Source: Tamlana sp. I1 (GTDB taxonomy: Bacteria > Bacteroidota > Bacteroidia > Flavobacteriales > Flavobacteriaceae). From it: a stretch of 64,000 bases of DNA. The notes below the pieces were generated by a model. That model was not told the DNA's origin, searched no databases, and saw only the letters and a list, made by a program, of their open reading frames with translations. The stretch spans positions 1 to 64,000 of the forward strand of contig NZ_JACLAF010000015.1 of the NCBI RefSeq assembly GCF_015355625.1, in the 5' to 3' direction. Below are positions 54,100 to 62,669 of the stretch, one piece after another. How positions within the stretch are numbered: position 1 is the first letter of the stretch; each line of letters begins with the position of its first letter. Position numbers and translations under genes: made by a program.

Positions 54100-55317
54100 T
54101 TACGCTGTTGATTTCTTCGATATATTTTTCTGAAAAACATAAAAAATACTCAAAAACAGCATGATACTAGCAATTAACAAGCCTTCATTATAATAATCGG
54201 GAATACTAAATTTTCCAGACCAAACGTCAATGCCTTTATAAATGATGAGTCCTTCGGTAAGTATAAAGCCTAGGAGGTAAAACTTAAATGCGTTTGAAGT
54301 AATGTTGAACAGTTTTGATACACTCAAAATTAAGAATAAACTCATGCTTATTAGTCCTAAAAAAATCCAATGTAAATAAGCAATGGTTAACTCGATAATT
54401 GTCGCGCTTAGATTTGAAAAATAGGGGATGGCTCCTAAAAATTGTATAATTAGTTTTAAGCCTAAAACACACATAACAGTTTTAAACATAAAAATTTCAG
54501 TAGAAGTAAAAGCAGCTTGTAGATTAGCCCACTTCATTTTTATATAACCAAGCGCATACATAAAGCAAACCAGTTGTAATAACCCACCTGCGCCACTTAA
54601 TACATATACAAAACCGATTGGTTTAGTCCATAATGCCGATAAAAACAAGGTAAGCAACACACTTATATTTAGTGCTATAAAAAAGCGTTTGTTTTGCTTC
54701 CGCGGAAGCGTAGCACCTTTGTTTTCAAATATATAAATGAAGATTCCGATTAAGGCCAATAGCATCCAGCCGTTATACTGAAAGTGCAAATAAAAGTAAA
54801 TGGCCAGACGGTACCAAATAGATCCAGGTCCTAAGATAGTCATAATGCCCCCTAATGCCCACGGACCAATACTCGATAAAACAAGATAATAAAGCGATGC
54901 TTTTATGTAAGGATAACATGCTGATTTTTTAAGTGTTGAAGATGAATTTTTCACAAAAAACCATGTGAACCAATAAGAAGCAAATAGAAAAAGTGTTGAA
55001 AATATAATTGAAAACAAGGCATAACCTTGAAACGGGAACGTGAGCATCATACCAACCAAAGTACATTGTGTAAAAATGAAAATACGTTGGTGCTTTTGGT
55101 TTAAATCCTCATTTTTTGAAATGAAAAAATGATAAAGCAAAGTGGTTAAACAAAGGTATACCCAACCTAGTAAAGCAATATGCGAATGCCCATGAACGAT
55201 GTGTCTATAATTAACATCAAAATCAAAAACGTGAAGTGCTCTTAAAAAAACACCAAACACTGCTGCTATTAAAAAATAGATATAGGCAATGGTTGTTTGG
55301 GATTTAATTGAAATCAT
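54100..55317 (-). CDS. 12-TM membrane protein with conserved-type histidines, possibly haem-copper-oxidase- or NnrS-like
   Basis: A 405-residue protein with about twelve hydrophobic helices and almost no soluble part. Histidines sit where a haem protein would use them: HIVHGHSHIALLGW (helix 2), FYLHFQYNGWMLL (helix 6) and AYLHWIFLG (helix 10). Subunit I of haem-copper oxidases and NO reductases also has twelve helices with histidines in helices 2, 6 and 10, but the helix-7 copper histidine pair is missing. NnrS proteins, linked to NO stress, are another possibility. Function unproven. Its -7 element lies so close to the ATG that the mRNA may be leaderless. Duplicated small-RNA blocks flank it on both sides. 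Confidence 0.6.
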   Translation of the reverse strand: MISIKSQTTIAYIYFLIAAVFGVFLRALHVFDFDVNYRHIVHGHSHIALLGWVYLCLTTLLYHFFISKNEDLNQKHQRIFIFTQCTLVGMMLTFPFQGYALFSIIFSTLFLFASYWFTWFFVKNSSSTLKKSACYPYIKASLYYLVLSSIGPWALGGIMTILGPGSIWYRLAIYFYLHFQYNGWMLLALIGIFIYIFENKGATLPRKQNKRFFIALNISVLLTLFLSALWTKPIGFVYVLSGAGGLLQLVCFMYALGYIKMKWANLQAAFTSTEIFMFKTVMCVLGLKLIIQFLGAIPYFSNLSATIIELTIAYLHWIFLGLISMSLFLILSVSKLFNITSNAFKFYLLGFILTEGLIIYKGIDVWSGKFSIPDYYNEGLLIASIMLFLSIFYVFQKNISKKSTA

Positions 55318-55321
55318 AATA

Positions 55322-55329
55322 CAAAAATA
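55322..55329 (-). promoter_or_regulatory. -7 element directly before the 54100-55317 gene
   Basis: On the minus strand TATTTTTG ends five bases before the ATG at 55317. Transcription would begin at or next to the start codon, giving a leaderless mRNA. Confidence 0.5.
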
Positions 55330-55559
55330 TAGTATTGCTTTCTAAAAATGATTATTTCAGTATCCCTGTAGTTGATTTTATACCATTAATTTGTGATAAA
55401 AAACATAAGCGATTTATTTTCAGTGTATTATGTAGCTTTGTAGTTTGAAATTATAATTTAGAACCTGCTTTTTTATAACGCTCCTTTTAACTTTCTAAGC
55501 TTGTAATCTTCTTTACTTTTAAACGCTATTAACACAGCTCTTAATCTTCTCTTTATAAA

Positions 55560-55620
55560 GGAGAAACTCATACGCAACAGTTTCCCTCCTAATAAGGAGG
55601 GATTAAGGGAGGTGTTCTAC
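55560..55620. repeat. CCCTCCT/AGGAGGG hairpin element
   Basis: CCCTCCT-AATA-AGGAGGG followed by GGGAGG, with TTTATAAAGGAG just before. It is similar in style to the CCTCC/GGAGG stems at 47930-47970. A dispersed intergenic element; no coding capacity. Confidence 0.5.
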
Positions 55621-55793
55621 AATACTTGTGTTTTTTAATGCTTTACAGAATGCAAACAAGTTTAAAGCATTCTATAATAGGAGCGCAGCCGAGAACAAAT
55701 GCTTTTGATTTAAGTATAACTTTTCGACTTAGTTAGAAGTAGCAGCTAACAATTTAGTTCCAATTATGTTTTGAAAATACATGAGTCACCACA

Positions 55794-55839
55794 CGACATA
55801 GCATGTCGCAAGTTTTTGTTTTAATCAGCCGTAAATTTG
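55794..55839 (+). promoter_or_regulatory. operator-promoter of small-RNA unit C
   Basis: CGACAT-AGC-ATGTCG (55794-55808), 23 bases, TAAATTTG (55832-55839). The spacer matches unit A rather than B or D. Confidence 0.65.
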
Positions 55840-55844
55840 TAGAG

Positions 55845-55935
55845 TAATTGAAACAGATTACAGTTTTTCATATAGTTTGGTTTAATGTTAATAAAACTGC
55901 TGATGGGTTTCAGTACGAATCAGTAGCTTTTTTTT
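55845..55935 (+). ncRNA. candidate small RNA, unit C
   Basis: Same layout as units A and B. The stem has one change (AAAACTGCTGAT against ATCAGTAGCTTT) that introduces a mismatch, and the loop has two changes. T8 follows. The conserved 5' segment is unchanged. Confidence 0.58.
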
Positions 55936-55984
55936 ACAAACAATAGGAAATTTAAAGTCGCCCAAGTAGATCATTATATATAGT

Positions 55985-56029
55985 AAAACCCTGTAGATAT
56001 TCATTATTTACAGGGTTTTCGGTTTTTTT
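55985..56029 (+). terminator. second terminator of unit C
   Basis: AAAACCCTGTA/TACAGGGTTTT stem intact, followed by CGG and T7. Confidence 0.8.
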
Positions 56030-56224
56030 CAGAGATTAAAAGAACTGTTTTTAGTTACTTTAAAAAAGAAAGTATATTTCAAATATAAGAGTGTTCGAGC
56101 GCAGACGAGAACCTATCATCGTGATTTAAATTCTATTTCTCAATTCCTCTGAAATCCTACGGAACAATTGAATCATCAAATAATACAATTCCAATTATGT
56201 TTTGAAAATATAGGAGTCACCACA

Positions 56225-56270
56225 CGACATAGCATGTCGCAATATTTTCTAGTAATCAGTCGTAAATTTG
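56225..56270 (+). promoter_or_regulatory. operator-promoter of small-RNA unit D
   Basis: CGACAT-AGC-ATGTCG (56225-56239), 23 bases, TAAATTTG (56263-56270). Confidence 0.65.
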
Positions 56271-56275
56271 TAGAG

Positions 56276-56365
56276 TAATTATAACAGATTACAGTTTTTC
56301 ATATAGTTTGGTTTAAGGTTAATAAAGCTGCTGATGGGTTTCAGTACGTATCGGTAGCTCTTTTT
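56276..56365 (+). ncRNA. candidate small RNA, unit D
   Basis: The most diverged copy. The terminator 3' arm reads ATCGGTAGCT, where the A-to-G change turns a U-A pair into U-G, so the stem survives. The T run is interrupted (CTTTTT). The 5' and central conserved segments remain. Confidence 0.55.
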
Positions 56366-56417
56366 AAACAAACAATTGAAAATTTAATGCGCCCCCAACT
56401 AAATCATTATATATAGT

Positions 56418-56459
56418 AAAACCCTGTAGATATTTAATATTTACAGGGTTTTCGGTTTT
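56418..56459 (+). terminator. second terminator of unit D
   Basis: AAAACCCTGTA/TACAGGGTTTT intact with a different loop (GATATTTAATATT), followed by CGGTTTT. It also lies just past the stop of the convergent DUF349 gene and can serve it. Confidence 0.75.
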
Positions 56460-56476
56460 ATAAAAAGTTTAAATAT

Positions 56477-58453
56477 CTAATAGAGATCTTTAATTTTTCT
56501 AAGTTTCGTTTTCCATAAATCTAAAGATTCTTGATGGATTTTTATGTTGTTACGCACTTCTTTTACAAGCGGATTATCATCTTCAACATTAGTGAAAAAC
56601 TGTAGGTTATTTTGCAATTGAATAATTTGACTTTTAACTTCTGCTATTTTTTTTCTGATAAATACACGTTCATTATCTAAATTTCGGTTATCATCATCGG
56701 CAGCGTTAAGCGTGTCTAATTTATTTTCGTATTTAATAATTTCAGCTTCGTTTTTATCTAAATTTAAAGTGGCTAATAAATTATCAATCACTTTTTGGAA
56801 TTTCCCATCAATATAACGCTTGTCGCTTGGCACGCGACCTATAGCTTGCCAATCTTTTATTTGTTGCTTAATCGCCTCAACACCATCTTCAACATCTTCA
56901 GGAAGTTTAAACTCTTTTAAGCTGTTTAACAACTCGTTTTTCTTGTTGTATGCTTCAGTTTGTTCGCTATTGGCAGCATTTCTTTTAGCATGAATTCTAT
57001 CGAAATAGTGATTGCAAGCGGCTTTAAACTGTTTCCAAATTTTATCGCTATCTTTTCTAGGAACATGCCCAATTTTTTTCCACTCGCTCTGAATTTTTTT
57101 CATCAAAGGTGTAACGGTTTCAAAATCGTCACTCTCTTTATTATCCTCGGCAATTTTGATTAAATCTAATTTTAATTGCAGGTTTTTATATTGTTCCTTT
57201 TTTAAATCTTTGTAAAAAGAATTTTTTTGTCTGTTAAAGGTTCTTACGGCATCTTTAAATTTAGCCCAAGTGCTTTCGTTAACTTTAATAGGGACTTTTC
57301 CCGCATTAAAAAAATCGTCGCGTAAAGCTTCAATTTGTTTTATTCTTTTTTGCCATACGCCATGAGAACCATTTCCTTGTGCGCTCACAGCTTCAATACG
57401 CGCGATAATATCAAGTTTTTTCTCTAAGTTTTTCTCGTAAACTTTATCAATTTCTTGATAGTATGTATGGCGTTTATCGTTTATTATTTTTGTGGCGGCT
57501 TTAAAACGTTCCCAAATTTCTTCACGGTGTTCTTTGCCAACAGGGCCGAGTTCTTCTTTCCACATTTTGTGTAATTCTTGAAGTTCTCTAAAGGCACGCA
57601 TCACATTATCGTCTTTTGCTAATTCTTCAGCACGCTCGATAATTAGTAATTTTTTCTCTAAATTATGTTTAAAATCTAAATCGCGTAGATCTCTATTTAA
57701 GTGTAAGAAATCGTAAAAAAGTTCCACATGGTGGTGGTAACTATTCCAGGCATTATTGTATTTATCTCGAGGAATAGGTCCCGTATTTCGCCAACGTTCT
57801 TGAAGTTCTTTAAAATGTTTATAAGTGGTGTTTATGTTTTCTTCAACGTTTATTAATCCCTTTAATTCTTCAATAATTTCGAGCTTATCGGCTAAGTTTT
57901 GTTTTAAGTTTTTCTCTAAACTTTGGTAGTGCTCGTTAAGTTTATTACGGTAGTTTTTATAGGCTTCTTTGTATCTTTTTTGAACTGGAGATACATAATA
58001 AAAATCAATTTCGTTGCCACCTTCACTTAAAAAATCCTCTTTCTTTTCATCTATTATAGACTGTAATTTAAGCTTAAACTCAGTATTAATAGCATTAACA
58101 TGGGTGCGAATGGCTTGAATTTTCTCAGTAGCCAGAAGTCTTTCTAATTCGATAGCCAATGCCTCTAAAGACATGGTGTCGTAATCTTTAACTTCTATTT
58201 TATGACGGTCTTTATTGCCTTCATCTTCAGCGTCTTCGGCATTAGACTCTTCAATTTCGTTAAGAACTTCATCATGCTCGTCTGTAGTTTTTGCGGCCTC
58301 ACTTTTGTCTTCTTCAACAACAGAATTTACAGTGTCTTCTACTTCATTGGACGTGGTTTCAATCGCTTGATTTTCATTTAATTCTATTGATTTTTCATTA
58401 GAATTATTAGCATCAACTTCTTCTACTTTTTGTATTTTATTGTTGTCAGACAT
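56477..58453 (-). CDS. DUF349-repeat protein
   Basis: A 658-residue cytoplasmic protein. Residues about 1-95 are acidic and low-complexity (EESNAEDAEDEGNKD). The rest is a chain of DUF349 helical repeats of ~70 residues, each with a W-x-x-x-G-x-x-P/V core: LQERWRNTGPIPRDKYNNAW, LHKMWKEELGPVGKEHREEIW, FFNAGKVPIKVNESTWAKF, QSEWKKIGHVPRKDSDKIW and WQAIGRVPSDKRYID. The function of the family is unknown; long charged helices suggest a scaffold. Single gene, convergent with small-RNA unit D. Confidence 0.9.
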   Translation of the reverse strand: MSDNNKIQKVEEVDANNSNEKSIELNENQAIETTSNEVEDTVNSVVEEDKSEAAKTTDEHDEVLNEIEESNAEDAEDEGNKDRHKIEVKDYDTMSLEALAIELERLLATEKIQAIRTHVNAINTEFKLKLQSIIDEKKEDFLSEGGNEIDFYYVSPVQKRYKEAYKNYRNKLNEHYQSLEKNLKQNLADKLEIIEELKGLINVEENINTTYKHFKELQERWRNTGPIPRDKYNNAWNSYHHHVELFYDFLHLNRDLRDLDFKHNLEKKLLIIERAEELAKDDNVMRAFRELQELHKMWKEELGPVGKEHREEIWERFKAATKIINDKRHTYYQEIDKVYEKNLEKKLDIIARIEAVSAQGNGSHGVWQKRIKQIEALRDDFFNAGKVPIKVNESTWAKFKDAVRTFNRQKNSFYKDLKKEQYKNLQLKLDLIKIAEDNKESDDFETVTPLMKKIQSEWKKIGHVPRKDSDKIWKQFKAACNHYFDRIHAKRNAANSEQTEAYNKKNELLNSLKEFKLPEDVEDGVEAIKQQIKDWQAIGRVPSDKRYIDGKFQKVIDNLLATLNLDKNEAEIIKYENKLDTLNAADDDNRNLDNERVFIRKKIAEVKSQIIQLQNNLQFFTNVEDDNPLVKEVRNNIKIHQESLDLWKTKLRKIKDLY

Positions 58454-58556
58454 TTTGAAAAATGTTAAGGTTCGTCAAATTACTTTTGACTTTAAAGATA
58501 CTAACAAGAATAGTATAAACAAAGTACAAGCCATGGATTTAACGTAATTAGTGGTT

Positions 58557-59297
58557 TTATTTAAGTCCCCAAATAGACCAAGCTTTTTCGGCTTGAAGTT
58601 TTAGCATGTTTGCGCCATTAATTATGGTAGCTCCATGATTTTTTCCATGAGTTAAAAACGTGGTTTCTTCTGGATTATATATTAAATCAAAAAGCAAGTG
58701 CTTATCGGTTATGCCTTTGTAAGGAATATTTGGACACTCTTCAACATTTGGAAATGTGCCTAATGGCGTGCTATTAATAATGATTTCATGATTTTTAACG
58801 TCTTCTTCAGTTAAGGTATCATAAGAAAATTGAACATGTTCAGAGAGCTTTCTTGAGACATAGGCATAAGAAATATTCAATTCTTTAAGGCTGTAAGCAA
58901 TGGCTTTACTAGCACCACCAGTTCCCAAAATAAGGGCTTTTTTATGATGCTTTTTTATAAAAGGTTCAATGGTTTTTTTGAATCCGTAACAATCTGTATT
59001 ATAACCAACTAGTTTTCCTTTTTTAGTAATTCTGATCGTGTTTACAGCGCCAATGGCTTTAGCTTTTTTGTTTATTTTATCAAGAAAAGGCATCACGGCT
59101 TCCTTGTATGGAATGGTGACGTTTAAACCTTTTAGGTTTTCTGTGTTTTCTATAATATCTTGAAATTTACTAATGTCTTCAATATCAAAATTTACATAAG
59201 TGGTGTCTTCAATATGTTCGTCCTGAAATTTTTGTTTGAAGTAGGCTCTCGAGAATGAGTATGAAATGTTTTTACCTAAAAGTCCTAATTTGTTCAT
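58557..59297 (-). CDS. aroE: shikimate dehydrogenase
   Basis: A 246-residue enzyme of aromatic amino acid synthesis that reduces 3-dehydroshikimate with NADPH. LGLLGKNISYSFSRAYF is the substrate-binding opening, and LNVTIPYKEAVMPFLD carries the catalytic lysine. GAVNTI, the Rossmann loop LGTGGASKAIAYSL and NSTPLGTFP follow. It overlaps the stop of the upstream DUF368 gene by four bases and is last in a run with two DUF368 genes and the TPR gene. Confidence 0.95.
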   Translation of the reverse strand: MNKLGLLGKNISYSFSRAYFKQKFQDEHIEDTTYVNFDIEDISKFQDIIENTENLKGLNVTIPYKEAVMPFLDKINKKAKAIGAVNTIRITKKGKLVGYNTDCYGFKKTIEPFIKKHHKKALILGTGGASKAIAYSLKELNISYAYVSRKLSEHVQFSYDTLTEEDVKNHEIIINSTPLGTFPNVEECPNIPYKGITDKHLLFDLIYNPEETTFLTHGKNHGATIINGANMLKLQAEKAWSIWGLK

Positions 59298-60310
59298 GTA
59301 GTTTTTTTGTTTTTTTGTTCAAACCATACTAAGGCTAATACAATAGTGATTCCTAAAATAATATAGCCCATGGCTAAGTAGGTTTCTAGTACTAATTCTG
59401 GGATAAAGCGTTCGTAATTATGAATTATTTTCTGACCTCTAGAGTCTAATAATACTTCGCCATTTTCGTGAATTTTGTAAATAGTCGTTTTCCAGGGCCA
59501 CACAACACCTAACGAGCCAACTATAAAACCAATTATGGATGATAATGTAATGCTTTTATAACGTTTTAATATGTAGCTGAGGACGTGTGAAAATGAAACT
59601 AAACCAGTTAGCGATCCTAAAGTGAAAACCGCTAATATTTTAAGCATTATAATGCGTTCTTCGTTTTGAATGAAACTGAAATCGCCTGTAAATACTTCGG
59701 AAGCTGTATCGTATAATGCGTTTACCGAGTCGACTAAAAGTAATACATAATTTCCTAAAAGGATGAGAATAAAAGAACCTGAGAATCCAGGGAGCGTCAT
59801 TCCTGAAACACTAATAATACCGCATAAAAATACAAACCAGAGGTTGTCGTTTTCGGTTGCCGGACTTAAAAAACTAATACTCACACCAAGTAGAATACCA
59901 ATAATAAGGGCGATATAAGTTTTATGTTTCCAGTCGTTAAAATCTCTATAGATATAGTAAATCGAGCCGATAATCATTCCAAAGAAAACACTCCAAACAT
60001 ACAATTCGTAATGCTTTATTAAATAGTCTAAAACCTTTGAAATACTAAAGAAACTAATTACCATGCCTAAGAAAAGCAGACTTAAAAAAGGACCATTTAT
60101 ATAGCGATAAAAACTTTTAAATCGGCCGTTTAAAAGCAAACCAAAAGCCTTTTTGTTTACTTTTTTTAAGGAATAAATAAACTCTTCGTAAAACCCCGCC
60201 ACAAAAGCAACAACCCCACCAGAAACGCCAGGCACTTTATTGGCTGCTCCCATGCCTAATCCTTTTAGAACTAGAAAAAGTTTATCGGTAATTGTTCTGG
60301 TACGCTGCAT
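59294..60310 (-). CDS. DUF368 (PopT-type) membrane protein, copy 2
   Basis: A 338-residue protein with about nine to ten helices. It has an internal repeat with GAANKVPGVSGGVVAFVAGF near residue 20 and MTLPGFSGSFILILLGNY near 170, the family's two SG loops. DUF368 proteins have been identified as undecaprenyl phosphate translocases (PopT) that return the cell-wall lipid carrier across the inner membrane. Two bases separate it from its paralogue (59294-60310 and 60313-61230), and the ATGA overlap with aroE couples it downstream. Confidence 0.9.
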   Translation of the reverse strand: MQRTRTITDKLFLVLKGLGMGAANKVPGVSGGVVAFVAGFYEEFIYSLKKVNKKAFGLLLNGRFKSFYRYINGPFLSLLFLGMVISFFSISKVLDYLIKHYELYVWSVFFGMIIGSIYYIYRDFNDWKHKTYIALIIGILLGVSISFLSPATENDNLWFVFLCGIISVSGMTLPGFSGSFILILLGNYVLLLVDSVNALYDTASEVFTGDFSFIQNEERIIMLKILAVFTLGSLTGLVSFSHVLSYILKRYKSITLSSIIGFIVGSLGVVWPWKTTIYKIHENGEVLLDSRGQKIIHNYERFIPELVLETYLAMGYIILGITIVLALVWFEQKNKKTT

Positions 60311-60312
60311 TT

Positions 60313-61230
60313 TTATTTTTTTGAACCTAGTTTCTCAAGAATAAAAATAGTTAAAAATCCAATAATCATTAAAATGACTGCAAATAACAATTGGTTATCG
60401 CCTTGGAAGGCAAAAGGGGAAACGCTTTCTTGTAATAAAGGTGTTTTAATGCCTTTTGAATTGGTGTGCCAGGTTAAAGTTTCTTTCCAGGGCCAAACTT
60501 TATTTAATGAACCAAATATAAACCCCGTTAATATGGCTAATGTCAAGTTGTGATAGTTTTTAAACAACCATTTTAAAACATGACTAAAACTTAGTAAACC
60601 TAAAACAGCACCACTTCCAAAGATGATAATTTTTTTAATATCTACATCGTGAATAGCTGCACTAAGGGTTTTGTAGGCACCAAGAATAATAAGTATGAAT
60701 GAACCGGAAATACCTGGGAGAATCATGGCGCAAATGGCGATGGCACCAGCAATAAATAAAAACCAATCGCTATCGTTTGTACCTAATGAAGGTAATTTGC
60801 TAATATAAAAAGCAACTGCGGCTCCAAGAATTAAAGCGATAATTGATGATGCTGTCCATTTTGTAATTTGTTTTCCAACAAAATAAATACTGGCAATTAT
60901 GAGTCCGAAAAAGAAGGACCAAATTAAAACAGGATGAAACTCTAATAGGTAGTTTGCAATCCTCATAAAAGTAACAAAACTAACAACGATTCCCGATAAC
61001 AGCGCTACAATAAAATTACCGTTTAATTGCTGCCAAAAGGCTTTAAATCCCTTGCTAAAAAGTGTTTTAAAAAGTGATGCGTTTACATTGCTTATGGTTG
61101 AAATTAATTCTTCGTAAATTCCAGAAATAAAGGCAATTGTACCACCAGAAACTCCAGGAACGGCATCGGCAGCGCCCATCGCTAATCCTTTAAAAGCAAT
61201 GATAAAATAATCTTTTAAACGTCTTTGCAT
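60313..61230 (-). CDS. DUF368 (PopT-type) membrane protein, copy 1
   Basis: A 305-residue paralogue of the next gene. The start is set at ATG 61230 because MQRRLKDYFIIAFKGLAMG aligns with the start of its neighbour; an upstream in-frame ATG at 61263 would add 11 residues. Motifs GAADAVPGVSGGTIAFISGI and MILPGISGSFILIILGAY are intact. Probable undecaprenyl phosphate carrier, by family. Having two adjacent copies is notable: they may form a heterodimer or work under different conditions. Confidence 0.9.
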   Translation of the reverse strand: MQRRLKDYFIIAFKGLAMGAADAVPGVSGGTIAFISGIYEELISTISNVNASLFKTLFSKGFKAFWQQLNGNFIVALLSGIVVSFVTFMRIANYLLEFHPVLIWSFFFGLIIASIYFVGKQITKWTASSIIALILGAAVAFYISKLPSLGTNDSDWFLFIAGAIAICAMILPGISGSFILIILGAYKTLSAAIHDVDIKKIIIFGSGAVLGLLSFSHVLKWLFKNYHNLTLAILTGFIFGSLNKVWPWKETLTWHTNSKGIKTPLLQESVSPFAFQGDNQLLFAVILMIIGFLTIFILEKLGSKK

Positions 61231-61280
61231 GCTTGATTTTTTAAGAAAACCAAAGGTATACAAATTAATTAAACGTTTCC

Positions 61281-62669
61281 TTACAGATTTGTTTTTAGTA
61301 TGTTCTTAACTAATCTTTTTTTAGAGACTTTTGGAAAGAGTTCATCGATGATAAAAACGTAGTCTTCGTTGAGTTTTAAACCGTTTTTTAAATGAAAAAT
61401 CCCTTTATCATTTTCATTTAATTGAAAGTATAAACCAGCTAATCTGTATTCAATTTCAGCATTATCAGGATAAAATTCGATGGCTTGCTCAAAATTATAA
61501 ATAGCGGCTTCAGGCTCTCCTAGTTTGATTAAAATATCGCCGCGAGATAACCAAGTATTTAATTCGTAATTGCCTAATTCTAAGGTTTTTTTGAAACCGC
61601 GTTCGGCTTCTTCAAAATGGCTTAATCGATGGTTAATTTGCGAATATAATTTCCAATAGATAACGTTTTCAGAATCTATATTTATGGCTTTATTGATGTA
61701 GTATAAAGCTTTATGATAATCGTGTTTTTTGTTGTAAAACTTGGTAATTGCAATCCAGCCCTTGTCTAATAATGGGTCTTCATGAACCGTTCTGTCGAAG
61801 TACTGAATGGCCAATTCTTCATTATTTAGTTTTTCGTAGCAATGCCCAATGCGTAGTAATGCGAATGATGTTGGATCGTCTAATTTTAAGGTTATGGTGT
61901 AATTTTCAATAGCATCTTTGTAGCGTTTTAGTTTTTCTAAAACTTTACCACGCTCTAAATAAGCACCAACAAAAGTATCATCAGAAATAATTGCAAAATC
62001 ATAAGCTGCTAATGCTTTTTTGTAATCTTTTAAATGATAATATTGCTTGCCTAATTGATGCCAAGCTACTTCACAATAAGGATTTTTATCTAAAAACACG
62101 TTTAAATATGAAATCGCATCTTCATTTTGTTCTAAAAATTCAAAACAATAAATAACATTGTATAAGGAAGAATAGTCGTCGATATCGGTTTCAAGACATT
62201 TCATGAAGTAGATTTTAGCTTCTTCAAAATTATCTAGAAATAAATATTCCATACCAATAAGCGAATATAAATCGACCACATCATCGGTTAATTTAATGGC
62301 TTTTTTAAGTACAGATATGGCTTGTTCGTGGTCGTCTTTTTTTGAAAAAATATTGGCTTTTTGAATGTATATTTCTTCATTCATAGGATCTAAACTGTAA
62401 AGCTCGTTTAATAGGGTGTCGGCTTCAACGAGTTTGTCTTCAAAAACAAATATTTCAACTTTAAAAAGGCGGAGATTTATGGAGGTTGGATGCTGATCTA
62501 AGCCTAGCTTTATCGCTTTTTTTGCAAGCGCAATTTTACCAAGGTTAAGATAGTGATGAATTATATTTTCAAACTCCTCTGAATCGAAAAACAAAACATG
62601 GTTTGTTTTAAGCATGGATTCAAACTTGGTAAGCGGCAAATTTTTGTTGTCATCATGACTAAACTCCAT
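61281..62669 (-). CDS. tetratricopeptide-repeat protein
   Basis: A 462-residue cytoplasmic protein made of about eleven TPR units from residue 40 to the end. Examples are ISVLKKAIKLTDDVVDLYSL, ALAAYDFAIISDDTFVGAYL and AIYNFEQAIEFYPDNAEIEY, with the usual W/L-G-Y-A-F-A-P spacing. It has no signal peptide or enzymatic domain, so it is a protein-protein adaptor. It lies 50 bases upstream of the first DUF368 gene on the same strand. Partner unknown. Confidence 0.9.
   Translation of the reverse strand: MEFSHDDNKNLPLTKFESMLKTNHVLFFDSEEFENIIHHYLNLGKIALAKKAIKLGLDQHPTSINLRLFKVEIFVFEDKLVEADTLLNELYSLDPMNEEIYIQKANIFSKKDDHEQAISVLKKAIKLTDDVVDLYSLIGMEYLFLDNFEEAKIYFMKCLETDIDDYSSLYNVIYCFEFLEQNEDAISYLNVFLDKNPYCEVAWHQLGKQYYHLKDYKKALAAYDFAIISDDTFVGAYLERGKVLEKLKRYKDAIENYTITLKLDDPTSFALLRIGHCYEKLNNEELAIQYFDRTVHEDPLLDKGWIAITKFYNKKHDYHKALYYINKAINIDSENVIYWKLYSQINHRLSHFEEAERGFKKTLELGNYELNTWLSRGDILIKLGEPEAAIYNFEQAIEFYPDNAEIEYRLAGLYFQLNENDKGIFHLKNGLKLNEDYVFIIDELFPKVSKKRLVKNILKTNL

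Larger units (their letters stand above)
55795..56459. repeat. ~660-bp duplicated block 2 (units C and D)
   Basis: The second copy of the block at 53371-54029, in the same orientation. Unit C corresponds to A and unit D to B. Differences are scattered and concentrated after the first terminator of unit D. Confidence 0.85.
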
